A stretch of DNA of 38,539 bases, taken from Promethearchaeota archaeon. GTDB lineage: Archaea; Asgardarchaeota; Lokiarchaeia; Sigynarchaeales; SOKP01. The notes beneath the pieces are model-generated. The model made no database searches. It saw nothing but the letters and a program-made list of their open reading frames with translations, and was not told where the DNA came from. The translations under genes were made by a program, and so were the position numbers. The stretch spans positions 1 through 38,539 of the forward strand of contig JAHLWT010000128.1 of the NCBI GenBank assembly GCA_019057775.1. Direction: 5' to 3'. Below, one piece after another: positions 1 through 8,137 of this stretch. Each line of letters starts with the position of its first letter. The first letter of the stretch is position 1.

Positions 1-2
1 AA

Positions 3-110
3 AATCAAAAGAATCATCATAAAAAAACAAGTTTTAGAGAAGAATATCTAAAATTATTGAATCATTATGGAATTGCCTTTGAAGAAGAATACCTCCTGAA
101 ATTCTTTTAA
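3..110 (+). CDS. C-terminal end of a REP-associated tyrosine transposase (partial)
   Basis: An open frame enters from the left edge and stops with TAA at 108-110. The 35 visible residues are basic, then acidic/aromatic (…HHKKTSFREEYLKLLNHYG…, ending EEEYLLKFF). This resembles the tail of Bacteroidota Y1/IS200-like REP-associated transposases, which often end with an 'HHKK..F.EEY..LL' segment. The catalytic HUH and Tyr motifs would lie outside the window, so the family call rests on tail resemblance only. Small hairpins follow directly (124-136, 191-205), as expected near a TnpA-REP gene. It may be intact further left. Confidence 0.5.
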   Translation, partial: NQKNHHKKTSFREEYLKLLNHYGIAFEEEYLLKFF

Positions 111-446
111 CACAGAACATTTCGTTCCTCTGGAACTCATTAATCTGTTCTTTCTTATTCCAGAGTCTTACGACTTTGGCAAACAGATACACTGCCTACG
201 GCAGTTTTAAAATTCAGAATTGGTGGTTCTGGGTCATGCGTTGCACAAAACAGGAGCGAGATCTGCGAGAAAATGACCTTATGCAGATAACGCAGATCAA
301 CGCAGAAATAAAGAGTTCAGTCGTCTGACCACTATCTGCAATCTATAGGCCAAATCAGAAATTGAGTTCAATCCTGTAATCTGACAATTCTCTATTAAAA
401 ATAGTGGTCTGACGACTATAACCTCCAACCCTGTTGATTCTTAGAT
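111..446. other. Gene-free stretch with small hairpins and degenerate repeats
   Basis: No credible gene is visible. A hairpin GTTCC-TCT-GGAAC lies at 124-136 and a perfect 6-bp stem ACTGCC-TAC-GGCAGT at 191-205, followed by TTTTAAAA. Around 280-310 there is degenerate 'cgcagat' wording of a kind common in Bacteroidota intergenic DNA. A near-perfect inverted repeat (see 319-417) closes the stretch before the 3' end of the ligase gene. Confidence 0.6.
319..417. repeat. 17-bp imperfect inverted repeat, 99-bp span
   Basis: AGTCGTCTGACCACTAT (319-335) and ATAGTGGTCTGACGACT (401-417) are reverse complements except at one position. The 65 bp between them hold no ORF. It could be a tiny non-autonomous element or a degenerate palindrome pair; no flanking duplication was recognised. 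It lies about 30 bp beyond the stop of the minus-strand ligase gene. Confidence 0.5.
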
Positions 447-1778
447 CTACTTTCCCAACCGTGAGGAGAGTTGTTGATTCATAAACAAGATCAGTAGACA
501 ATAAAAAAACGTGAAGAAGAACACCCCTGCAAGGCGATTAAACATTGATTCAAAAACTAAATTCAGAGAAACAATTATAATGAAATAGACAAACAGTTCA
601 AGGTATATACCTCTAAGCTTTAATATTGGCCAAAATAACATCAGAACCAGCAAGATTATACCACCTATTCCCAATCCAACAAAGGTTTCCAGGAATTGGT
701 TATGAATATTTAAATTTTTCTCAATTATTTGTAAATACCCCTGCTTTTTAGCCTGGCGAAACAATTCCATTTTAATATCCCCCTGACCAACACCAAAAAA
801 GAAATTTCTTTTTATAATCTGGATAGTCTCTTCCCACAAAACCATTCTGGTTCCAATACTACTTTGGGTATTCTCCTGTGCATAATTCTCATACACTTTA
901 AGATCTTCTTTTACAGTATTATAACGACTTCCGTTTATGATTAAAAAAGAAAGAACCCCTATAAGAATAACAAAAGGAAAAGCAAGTCGATAGGATTCTC
1001 TGGCTCTTTTATGTATGTGAGTAAGTCCAAAAGTAATTATAAGGACAAGCCATATTAAAAGCCCTGCTCTGGAAGATAATAAAAATAAGGTGAGGCTTAG
1101 AAAAAATATGGAAATTACAATAAACCTATTGCCGAATATATTGTTTTTGTCTAAGCGTAGATAATAAAATCCTGTACCTATTGCAAACAGTATAAACATT
1201 GCAAAATAAGAAGGATGATGAAAGGTTGAGAACCGGTCATAGAGGAAAAAATTCTCCCAATAATTCCCATCAGGATGAACATCAAATATAATCCTGCCAG
1301 AATCTAATCCCAGCGAATTCCAGGCAGCAATGAAGTAACACAGGATTGCTGCGATTATGGTTCCGGCAAAAAAGGAATTTAAAACTTTATCCAAATCAAT
1401 AGAATCTTTTGGAATTCCGGTTAAAAATAATGGTATTAATAGAAATGATAATTTCACCTGGATATCAAAAGTTCCAATTTGAAGATTCTCACTAATTAAT
1501 AAACTCAACAGATGTAATGAATAAAATAAGATGGGTAAAAAGAGAAAAATCCTGTTTCTTTTTTTCGAGTAAAAAAAATATTCAACAGTTCTTTTTATCG
1601 CGCCGGTAAGGAGCCATGATAATCCAAGCAATAAAATAAGGTACGGCAATAGCCTGATTCCAAAAGGAATCATAAATGCAATAATGGTAATAATGTACTG
1701 ATCTTTTTTTGACCAACTCAATTTCTGTAACCTCTGAGTCAATTTCCCTGTTAAATTCATTTTATACCAACAAATCAA
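447..1778 (-). CDS. O-antigen ligase/polymerase family membrane protein
   Basis: The product is a 443-residue polytopic inner-membrane protein with about 11-12 hydrophobic segments and a large periplasmic loop. The C-terminal half has the Wzy_C/WaaL pattern: R-x3-W-EET followed by F-GVGQGD, then a conserved His in 'NIHNQFLETFVGLGIGG'. Such proteins join lipid-linked O-units to each other or to lipid A core, or polymerise capsule repeats. It is a clear paralogue of 4895-6232, sharing for example WEET..-II/LI-K and GVG.GDIK.EL. The first Met gives MICWYKMNL; the internal Met at 1760 is an equally plausible start. No strong ribosome-binding site decides it. Ligase and polymerase cannot be separated from sequence alone. 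Confidence 0.85.
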   Translation of the reverse strand: MICWYKMNLTGKLTQRLQKLSWSKKDQYIITIIAFMIPFGIRLLPYLILLLGLSWLLTGAIKRTVEYFFYSKKRNRIFLFLPILFYSLHLLSLLISENLQIGTFDIQVKLSFLLIPLFLTGIPKDSIDLDKVLNSFFAGTIIAAILCYFIAAWNSLGLDSGRIIFDVHPDGNYWENFFLYDRFSTFHHPSYFAMFILFAIGTGFYYLRLDKNNIFGNRFIVISIFFLSLTLFLLSSRAGLLIWLVLIITFGLTHIHKRARESYRLAFPFVILIGVLSFLIINGSRYNTVKEDLKVYENYAQENTQSSIGTRMVLWEETIQIIKRNFFFGVGQGDIKMELFRQAKKQGYLQIIEKNLNIHNQFLETFVGLGIGGIILLVLMLFWPILKLRGIYLELFVYFIIIVSLNLVFESMFNRLAGVFFFTFFYCLLILFMNQQLSSRLGK

Positions 1779-2194
1779 GCATTAAAAAACTTCGAAATAA
1801 AATCACACAATCTTTCCTACCAGTTCAACCAGGGTACCAATCATCTTCTCTATCTGAAAAAGAACCTCGGAGAGGTTCCATTATTGTAGAAAATATTGAA
1901 AGTTTACAACAGCGCCGAAACTACCAAAGTTGATAAAAGGTAAACCGTTGCTTTTGGCGCCATGATCCAATAAATAATTTTCAGAAAGACGTAATTGGCC
2001 AAAAAGTAAAATCAAAAAAATAATCGCAATCATATGCGCTACATGCTAATACAACAAAACTGATTAGTTACGAATATTTAAAGAAACATCTTTCTTATAA
2101 TAAATATTTTGAATTATTCATATGTTTAAATTTATTTTTCAATGATCAAATAGAAGCCTGTCTTAAAATATTTCACAAAAGATTAACGGGGAAG
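1779..2194. other. Gene-free stretch with one short hairpin
   Basis: No gene is supported. A plus-strand frame crosses 1709-1933, but it overlaps the ligase start and has no family features. A hairpin GAACCTC-GGA-GAGGTTC lies at 1862-1878, in wording reminiscent of a dispersed Bacteroidota intergenic repeat. The rest is plain AT-rich DNA and may be decayed sequence of the lost 5' part of the transferase relic at 2195-2398. Confidence 0.55.
1862..1878. repeat. 7-bp perfect hairpin
   Basis: GAACCTC and GAGGTTC flank a 3-nt loop. No T-run follows, so it is not a good intrinsic terminator on either strand. It may belong to a dispersed intergenic repeat; only one copy is seen here. Confidence 0.45.
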
Positions 2195-2398
2195 CTACCT
2201 TATACTTTTGAAAAGCCTTAGAATAGTTTTAAGAATTAGTTTTATATCAAGCAAAAAATTTCTTTCTTCAATGTATTTCAGACTCAACTTTAGTTTGTCA
2301 GGAAGTATCTTTCTGATATATACTTTTTCAGGATCACCATATTCTGCCAGGATCCGGTTTTCATCAAGAAACCTGATTGAAGCATAATCGGTCAATCC
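2195..2398 (-). pseudogene. C-terminal relic of an initiating phosphoglycosyl transferase
   Basis: Residues GLTDYAS…EYGDPEKVY…LPDKLKLSLKYIEERNFLLD… match the last third of the intact transferase at 4051-4647, with about 53 of 66 positions identical. The frame is closed by a TAA immediately upstream of the Gly codon at 2396-2398, and no start or catalytic region (basic patch, Asp-Glu dyad) is present. It is therefore a fragment of about 67 codons. Together with the intact copy it forms direct repeats around the plus-strand radical SAM gene, which points to duplication or recombination followed by deletion. It should have no transferase activity. Confidence 0.85.
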
Positions 2399-2418
2399 TT
2401 AACAACTGAAAACTTATC

Positions 2419-2465
2419 AAAAGTGTTACCTTTATTTTTCTAAAAAGTGTTTACTTTAATTTTCT
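2419..2465 (+). promoter_or_regulatory. Tandem 23-bp direct repeats upstream of the radical SAM gene
   Basis: Two copies (2419-2441 and 2443-2465) share AAAAGTGTT, then CTTTA, then TTTTCT, matching at 20 of 23 positions with a 24-bp period. They sit 57-103 bp before the ATG at 2522. Direct repeats about two helical turns apart are a common operator layout, but no cognate regulator is identifiable. A clean TAnnTTTG box is not obvious next to them. Confidence 0.4.
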
Positions 2466-2521
2466 ATTTTCAACAATATATCGTTTTTAAAAATCAAACG
2501 AGCAAATAGGAGTGTTTAGTT

Positions 2522-3952
2522 ATGAGAATTGTTTTGGCCGATCCACCAAAGATTAAGGAGCAAGAAAAATACTCGTCTGTAATTGGGTATCCAAACATCG
2601 GTATTCTTAGCCTGGTTTCCTATTTGCGGAAGTACCTTAATGATGTAGAATGTATTTATCTGGAAATCGAGTCTCTGAAAACGCATTTAGAACAAATTGA
2701 AAAACTACAGCCGGATATATATGGGATTTCATTTGCCACATATATGAAAAGAGTTTCCTATTATACACTCAACCAAGTCAGAAAAATTTTAGGCAACAAA
2801 GTAATATTACTCGCTGGAGGAGTTCATCCAACCGCATTACCGGAGGAGGTTCTTGATAATTCAGAAGCCGATGCATGTATAATTGGAGAAGGGGAAGAGA
2901 CCCTTCGCGAATTTATTTTATCGGTACTCCATGGAAAAGATTGGAAAAGTATCCAGGGTATTGCTTATCGAGATGGAAAGGGGGAAAAGAAGGAGATAAT
3001 CAGAACCAAACTACGTCCATTTCTAAAACTTGATAATATTCCGATGCCTGCATGGGATTTGATTGATTTCAAGCGTTACGGAGGGGTTTTTATTAGCAAA
3101 GGAACACCAAGTACTTGTATACTCTTTAGCCGGGGCTGCCCCTATGACTGTACGTTTTGTTCTAACCCTGTATGGAGAAGCAGCCAACCCTGGTTGCGTC
3201 TAAGATCAATAGAAAGTATCTGCTCGGAGATAGAATATCTATATAGGCGTGGAATGCGGGAGTTATATATTCGTGCTGATGAGCTCAATTCTCGTTTAGA
3301 TTGGACTTTGCAAGTTTGTCGGGCTATTACTTCTCTTGGTTTAAAAGATCTGAGTTTTCAATGTAATTTGAGGGCTGACAAAATTAATGAAGAATTAGCC
3401 AATGAACTGCGTGATATGAACTGTTGGTTAGTGCACTTAGGTATTGAAAGTATGAACCAGAGAGTATTGGATGGTATTAGAAAACAAATCACTGTTAACG
3501 AAGTTGAAAATGCTTGTAATATCCTTAAAAAAATCGGTATCCAAATTTATGGATTCATGATGTTTTATAATGCCTGGGAAGAAAACGGTCAACTATGTTA
3601 TGAAACACCTGAGGAAGTAGATAATACCATCCGGCAGGCGACAATATTGAGACGTAAGGGATACCTTGATTATATGTCTTGGCAGTTTGCTACTCCTTAC
3701 CCTGGATCTGATCTTTACCGGGTTGCTGTTAAGTATAACTTGATTGAGAAAAACCAGAAAAGCAAGGGTCAGGTTTGGGATCTGAACATGGTCCTGCCAG
3801 GAATTTCAAAGAGGCGAATGTCTTTACAGAGAATGAAAGGCCTTCTACTTCAAACATATTGTTATTTGAGATCAGGCAACATTAATTGGAAATTTTGGAA
3901 AAATGCAGTTGTAAAAATACGATATATTGTTAAGTCACTATTTGAAAAATAG
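2522..3952 (+). CDS. B12-binding domain radical SAM protein
   Basis: The product is 476 residues. Residues 1 to about 140 resemble the cobalamin-binding (Rossmann) domain, with 'GGVHPTALPEEVL' and 'IIGEGEETL'. The radical SAM domain follows, with the 4Fe-4S motif CPYDCTFC: C206, C210 and C213 (CX3CX2C). A later 'HLGIESMNQRVLDGI' is typical of the BchE/methyltransferase-like class. The reaction is unknown; methylation, cyclisation or rearrangement of a glycan or lipid precursor are all possible. It is the only plus-strand gene in the polysaccharide locus and has an unusually clear Shine-Dalgarno, AGGAG at 2508-2512, 9 nt before the ATG. It lies between two copies of a phosphoglycosyl-transferase C-terminus, so it probably arrived as an insertion. 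Confidence 0.88.
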   Translation: MRIVLADPPKIKEQEKYSSVIGYPNIGILSLVSYLRKYLNDVECIYLEIESLKTHLEQIEKLQPDIYGISFATYMKRVSYYTLNQVRKILGNKVILLAGGVHPTALPEEVLDNSEADACIIGEGEETLREFILSVLHGKDWKSIQGIAYRDGKGEKKEIIRTKLRPFLKLDNIPMPAWDLIDFKRYGGVFISKGTPSTCILFSRGCPYDCTFCSNPVWRSSQPWLRLRSIESICSEIEYLYRRGMRELYIRADELNSRLDWTLQVCRAITSLGLKDLSFQCNLRADKINEELANELRDMNCWLVHLGIESMNQRVLDGIRKQITVNEVENACNILKKIGIQIYGFMMFYNAWEENGQLCYETPEEVDNTIRQATILRRKGYLDYMSWQFATPYPGSDLYRVAVKYNLIEKNQKSKGQVWDLNMVLPGISKRRMSLQRMKGLLLQTYCYLRSGNINWKFWKNAVVKIRYIVKSLFEK

Positions 3953-4050
3953 AACTATAGTTGGAAGTGGGAAAGATTGGGTTAAACCTATGAAGTAAAT
4001 TACAAGAATTTATCAGTTCAAGAAAAATATTAACGTTAAGCCAGGCAATC

Positions 4051-4647
4051 TTACCTGTTACTCCTAAAAATCTTCAGTATTGTTTTTATAATTAGATTCA
4101 TATCGAGGAGGAAATTTCTTTCTTCAATGTATTTCAGGCTCAATTTAAGCTTATCAGGTAGTATCTTTTCTATATATACTTTTTCAGGATCTGAGTATTC
4201 TGTCAGGATCCTGTTTTCATCGAAATATTTCAAAGAAGCATAATCTGTAAGACCCGGTCTTACTGTTAATACCCTCTTTTGTTCTTTATTATTTAAATTA
4301 ATGTATTGGGGAACTTCCGGTCTGGGACCTACAAAACTCATGTCACCTTTTAAGATATTAATTAACTGGGGGATTTCGTCTAGTTTATATTTTCTTAGAA
4401 ATCCACCTAATTTTGTTATTCGTTGGTCAGCTGACCCAATGGTTATTAAAACCTTTTCATCTGAACCAATTCTCATACTTCGGAACTTAAAGAGCGTAAA
4501 AGGTTTACCATATCTGCCTACTCTGCTCTGAATATAAAAAACCCCACCTTTATTACATAATAAAATGGAAAATACAAGGATAAAACCAACTGGCAAAAAG
4601 AAAATAATTCCTAAAAATGAAAATACGATATCAAAAAGCCGTTTCAT
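4051..4647 (-). CDS. Initiating phosphoglycosyl transferase (PglC/WcaJ C-terminal type)
   Basis: This 198-residue protein is the short monotopic form (catalytic domain only). It has an N-terminal re-entrant hydrophobic helix after KRLFDIVFS, then 'QSRVGRYGKPFTLFKFRSM', the catalytic Asp-Glu of 'YKLDEIPQLINILKGDMSFVGPRPE', and 'RPGLTDYAS'. The family transfers a sugar-1-phosphate from a UDP-sugar to undecaprenyl phosphate at the inner face of the membrane, the first step of O-unit assembly. The sugar cannot be read from sequence. It follows the ligase-like gene at 4895-6232 with a MITE-like element between them. A decayed paralogue lies at 2195-2398. Confidence 0.9.
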   Translation of the reverse strand: MKRLFDIVFSFLGIIFFLPVGFILVFSILLCNKGGVFYIQSRVGRYGKPFTLFKFRSMRIGSDEKVLITIGSADQRITKLGGFLRKYKLDEIPQLINILKGDMSFVGPRPEVPQYINLNNKEQKRVLTVRPGLTDYASLKYFDENRILTEYSDPEKVYIEKILPDKLKLSLKYIEERNFLLDMNLIIKTILKIFRSNR

Positions 4648-4687
4648 TTTTTCACTTTTACAAAAAAGAAATACTTAATTCTAAACA

Positions 4688-4885
4688 GTTGTGCGATTAG
4701 AAGCATTAAGCGACTGATTTGGTGCTATTTAGTGATTTCGTGTTTTTGTGGCATTTTTTTTTCGCCACTAAATCACCAAAGCACAAAATCCCACTAAAAT
4801 TATATATTTCAGTAAATCAAACAAATACAAAACTTTATAAGGTTAATCTGCCTATTTTAAACAAAAAAAAATCTAATCGCACAAC
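4688..4885. mobile_element. MITE-like element with nested inverted repeats
   Basis: GTTGTGCGATTAG (4688-4700) and CTAATCGCACAAC (4873-4885) form a perfect 13-bp terminal inverted repeat around a 198-bp non-coding unit. Inside it, 4727-4752 and 4764-4789 form a second dyad (about 21 of 26 paired), itself built from TTTnGTG steps. 'aattctaa' occurs close to both ends (4677-4684 and 4891-4898) but not directly abutting, so a target duplication is not proved. The element fills the gap between the transferase start and the ligase stop. It could fold in RNA as a strong hairpin between the two genes. Confidence 0.6.
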
Positions 4886-4894
4886 CCGTAAATT

Positions 4895-6232
4895 CTAATC
4901 ATTTTTTGAGTAGGAATGGGAAAATATTAGCAGGCAGTAAAAAAATGAGAAAAATGCCACTCCTGCCAAGCGATTAAGCATTGATTCAAAGAAAAAATTA
5001 ATTAAAATAATAATAAGAAAAAACGGTAAGATATAATGATTTTTTATTGGGTGATACAGGAATGGCAGCAATATTATAGATAACAGGAAAAAAATACCTG
5101 GTATTCCCAAGCCAACTAAAGTCTCAAAGTATTGATTATGAACATTCAGGTCCTGGTCAGCCACTTGGTTTATATTGCTCTGTATAGCCTTCTTATGCAG
5201 TTCATCCTTAATATCACCTGTCCCAACTCCATAGAGTACGTTTTTTTTGATCAAGTTTATTGTTTCTTCCCAGATCACGAGACGAAGACCTGCACTACCG
5301 ATAACTGTTCCTTCTTCAACCTGATACCTTGACGATAGTTCTCCCTGAAGGGTCTTAAATCTTTTTCCGTTTATGATTAGAAAGGCGAACACGCCTAAAA
5401 GAAGGAGCAAAAGAAAGACAGACAACCATGTCCGGCCAATAAGGCCCTTTTGTGAAATCTTTCTCAGAAAATAATATAGTAAGATAACAACCCAGGTTAT
5501 GAGTCCGGCACGAGAAGATAAAAAGAATAAGGTAATGGATAAAAATGCAATAGCTACAATGTAAATAGTTGTTTTCATCCTTCCAAAATAGTGCTTCTCC
5601 GAGATAAAATAAAGCAGTATCGAAATTGAAAGAAGTACATACATTGCGAAATATGAGGGATGGTGAAAAACAGAAAAATACTTATAGGAGAACCAGGAAA
5701 GATGATACTCATCAGGAGGGTAGAGATCGAAAATAACTTTACCGTTTTCAAAATGGAAAACATGATACAAAGCAACAATATAACAAAGGATTGCCGAAAA
5801 AACTGTTCCGGCAACAAAAGTCAACAAGAGATAATTTAAATTCTTACTGTACCTTTCATTTGCTGCGAACAGGAAAAGCGGAAACAACAAAAGAGATAAT
5901 TTTACCTGTATATCAAATAAACCAACTTTCAGATTATTAGAATAAAGCAGACCAACTATATGTATCAGGTAAAAGAACATCAAAATACAGAAAAACAGGG
6001 TTTTCCTGTCAAGAATATTCATTCGTTTTACCAGTTCTTTATACCTGCCTTCTAGTAGCCAGATTAACCCGATCAGCCAGATAAAATAGGGAATAAGATC
6101 TTTTCCTAACGGAAGGGAAAATACAAATCCTAATGCAAAAATAAAATTCAGTTTTGACAGTAACTCCTTATAGCGGTTTTGCTTGCTCGCTGAGAAAATG
6201 AAATACCGTAAAAAGTTCATCACTATGTTCAA
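4895..6232 (-). CDS. O-antigen ligase/polymerase family membrane protein
   Basis: The product is 445 residues with about 11-12 membrane segments and a Wzy_C-type loop: 'GLRLVIWEETI', 'YGVGTGDIKDEL', 'LNVHNQYFETLVGLGIPG'. It is a paralogue of 447-1778, sharing motif order, length and many residues, so the two probably arose by local duplication. It acts in the periplasmic polymerisation or ligation of lipid-linked glycans. The methyltransferase gene upstream ends 37 bp before this start. The first ATG (6232) is taken; a second in-frame Met four codons later is possible. Confidence 0.85.
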   Translation of the reverse strand: MNIVMNFLRYFIFSASKQNRYKELLSKLNFIFALGFVFSLPLGKDLIPYFIWLIGLIWLLEGRYKELVKRMNILDRKTLFFCILMFFYLIHIVGLLYSNNLKVGLFDIQVKLSLLLFPLFLFAANERYSKNLNYLLLTFVAGTVFSAILCYIVALYHVFHFENGKVIFDLYPPDEYHLSWFSYKYFSVFHHPSYFAMYVLLSISILLYFISEKHYFGRMKTTIYIVAIAFLSITLFFLSSRAGLITWVVILLYYFLRKISQKGLIGRTWLSVFLLLLLLGVFAFLIINGKRFKTLQGELSSRYQVEEGTVIGSAGLRLVIWEETINLIKKNVLYGVGTGDIKDELHKKAIQSNINQVADQDLNVHNQYFETLVGLGIPGIFFLLSIILLPFLYHPIKNHYILPFFLIIILINFFFESMLNRLAGVAFFSFFYCLLIFSHSYSKND

Positions 6233-6268
6233 TTAATTTTCACTAACCCTGCCATTTATGGCGGGGAA

Positions 6269-6952
6269 CTATTCACTATTTTTCACTCCCCAGGCTACAA
6301 CATGGGTTCGTAAAATAGGGATAAATTTGTTTACCCATTTAACGTTTTTCCCTAATTTTCGCCCTAGAGGAGGTGCCAGAGTGACGCGGCTAAAATTAAT
6401 TGTTATGTCTGGAAACAAAGATTTAATTTCTTTCAGTGTAATGCCTTTAACATCCCGGTTAAATGGATTGTCGTATATAAAATCATACCACAGCATTAAG
6501 CCTCCGGGTTTTAGAAATTCAATCATTTTCGATGCCAGTGCTTGCTTAAATCCAAAATCAAAAATGGAAGAAAACACTGTGGATTGAAATACTATATCAA
6601 ACTTTTCCCTGAATTTCAGGTCGAGTGCATTACCAGGTAAAATGTTAGTTTCTGAATATTTGCTTTTCAGGACTCGAATACGGTCCTCAAGTAATTCATT
6701 TAGCCAAATATCGGACCTACTCAGACCAAGTTTGTAAAATAAAGGGATATTAGTACCTTCTCCTGCTCCGATTTCCAAAAAGGTAACTCCTCTGAGATCT
6801 TTTCCGTGCCAATCGTGAAGGACCTTTGTATAAACCGCCTCTCTTTCATTAACCAGGTAATTAGTGTATTCCTTATACTTTTCAAAAAAAATGTTTCCAA
6901 TTTTCGATTTATTTTTTTGGTACCTACGCTTTATTTTTTGAATTTCATCCAT
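6269..6952 (-). CDS. Class I SAM-dependent methyltransferase
   Basis: The product is 227 residues. The SAM-binding motif I is 'VTFLEIGAGEGTNIPLFY', followed by an acidic loop ('LNELLEDRI') and motif 'LPGNALDLKF', then 'FDIVFQSTVFSSI'. The C-terminal part ('LKPGGLMLWYDF') is typical of methyltransferase-11/25 folds. In this setting it probably methylates a glycan residue or its terminus, possibly capping the chain, but the acceptor cannot be read from the sequence. It lies between a GT2 gene and a ligase/polymerase gene with short gaps of 25 and 36 bp, so it is likely co-transcribed. Confidence 0.8.
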   Translation of the reverse strand: MDEIQKIKRRYQKNKSKIGNIFFEKYKEYTNYLVNEREAVYTKVLHDWHGKDLRGVTFLEIGAGEGTNIPLFYKLGLSRSDIWLNELLEDRIRVLKSKYSETNILPGNALDLKFREKFDIVFQSTVFSSIFDFGFKQALASKMIEFLKPGGLMLWYDFIYDNPFNRDVKGITLKEIKSLFPDITINFSRVTLAPPLGRKLGKNVKWVNKFIPILRTHVVAWGVKNSE

Positions 6953-6977
6953 CTTAATAAGTCATTCAGCCTATTAA

Positions 6978-7979
6978 TTAATTTCTTTTTTTAACCGAGA
7001 TTGTTTTTCTCAAACCAGCAAAATAACCCAATCCATAACTAAAATGGACAACTAAGAAAACGAAAGGCAACCACGCTAATAAATTGTAATCCTTATTTTG
7101 GAATGTAATCCAGATTGAGGTAATAATATTTAAGCCTATATAAGAAAAAAGGATCACCAAAGATACCGGAAACAGCCACGAAATAATTAAGCTCAATGGA
7201 ATAAAAAAGAGACAAAACAGAACAAAGAAAAAGGGAATAAACTGGCGAGCTGTTATTGGCACACCGATTAATCTATTCACCATGGGTTTATAAAATCCGT
7301 ATTGATAAAACATTTTCCATAGCGATTTGATAGTACTGCGCGCATAATATTTAATTCGTATTTCCGGTATCAGGAATATTTTACCACCATATTTACGGAT
7401 TCTAGCATTAAATTCATCATCCTGGTTTCTCACCAAACGTTCGTCAAACATCCCTATTCTTTCGAACAAAGATCGTCTGAAACATCCATATGGTACTGTA
7501 TCAACCTTCTTTATTCTTTTAATATTTAACCGGTAATGAGTATTACCAACCCCAAATGGTGTGGTTAAAGCTGCAACAATCGCCTTTGCTTTTCCTGTAT
7601 CATTGGAGGGAAGTGTTACCCATACACCACCTACGTTATCGGCCATTAACTTATCAAGGTAATATATTAATTTTGAAATATATTGATTTGGGTATTCCGC
7701 ATGGGCATCTAAGCGAATAATAATCTCCCCTATGGCTTGGGAAATCCCAACGTTTAATGCTACAGGTGTGATTTTTTCGGGATTATCCAACATTCTAATA
7801 CAAGAATTTTTCTTTGAATAATTTGAGACAATCTCACGAGTTCTGTCCTCACTCATACCGTCAACAACTAAAATTTCCAGATCGTTCTGGTTAAAATCAT
7901 TCTGAAGGATGGATTTTAGGCATCCCTCGATATACTGTTCTTCATTACGGCAGGGGATGATAACAGAAACCTTTATCAT
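6978..7979 (-). CDS. Glycosyltransferase family 2 with C-terminal membrane segments
   Basis: The product is 333 residues. The GT-A fold begins at once (KVSVIIPCRNEEQYIEG), then 'EILVVDGMSEDRT', a DxD-like 'RLDAHAEYP' and 'RNQDDEFNARIRKYGG'. The last roughly 110 residues carry three or four hydrophobic segments. This architecture matches membrane GT2 enzymes of the succinoglycan ExoA type, which add a sugar to a lipid-linked intermediate. The gene follows the large polymerase-type gene at 8132-10774. A relic of the same N-terminus (about 14 codons) lies right after the paralogous polymerase gene, at 14880-14920, so the pair polymerase plus GT2 was once duplicated. Confidence 0.88.
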   Translation of the reverse strand: MIKVSVIIPCRNEEQYIEGCLKSILQNDFNQNDLEILVVDGMSEDRTREIVSNYSKKNSCIRMLDNPEKITPVALNVGISQAIGEIIIRLDAHAEYPNQYISKLIYYLDKLMADNVGGVWVTLPSNDTGKAKAIVAALTTPFGVGNTHYRLNIKRIKKVDTVPYGCFRRSLFERIGMFDERLVRNQDDEFNARIRKYGGKIFLIPEIRIKYYARSTIKSLWKMFYQYGFYKPMVNRLIGVPITARQFIPFFFVLFCLFFIPLSLIISWLFPVSLVILFSYIGLNIITSIWITFQNKDYNLLAWLPFVFLVVHFSYGLGYFAGLRKTISVKKRN

Positions 7980-8011
7980 TATATCGGAATATACCTTAAA
8001 TCAGTGAGAAT

Positions 8012-8137
8012 ATGATTTTGAAAGTAGGAGACGTATTAAAATCATTTAGTCGAACTGATCCCGCAAGCAAAGCTATTCGGGCTCTAATGGTTCTATTCAC
8101 CGATGCTCCACATCGGAAAATCAAAAAAGCATTATAG
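8012..8137 (+). other. Small plus-strand ORF of 41 codons, unrecognised
   Basis: An ATG-started frame (MILKVGDVLKSF…) ends in TAG at 8135-8137, overlapping the tail of the converging minus-strand gene by 6 bp. The peptide is basic and matches no family I know. A hairpin CCGATG-CTCCA-CATCGG lies inside it at 8100-8116. Its composition is richer in GC than the neighbours, so it may be a relic of a mobile element rather than a working gene. No promoter or ribosome-binding site supports expression. Confidence 0.25.

Noticed and set aside
1709..1933. Plus-strand 74-codon ORF with an EPRRG-like segment
   Set aside because: It starts inside the ligase gene on the other strand, and its coding look comes from a hairpin-bearing intergenic repeat.
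8100..8116. Hairpin considered as a rho-independent terminator of the 8132-10774 gene
   Set aside because: The stem is only 6 bp and no T-run follows on the minus strand.
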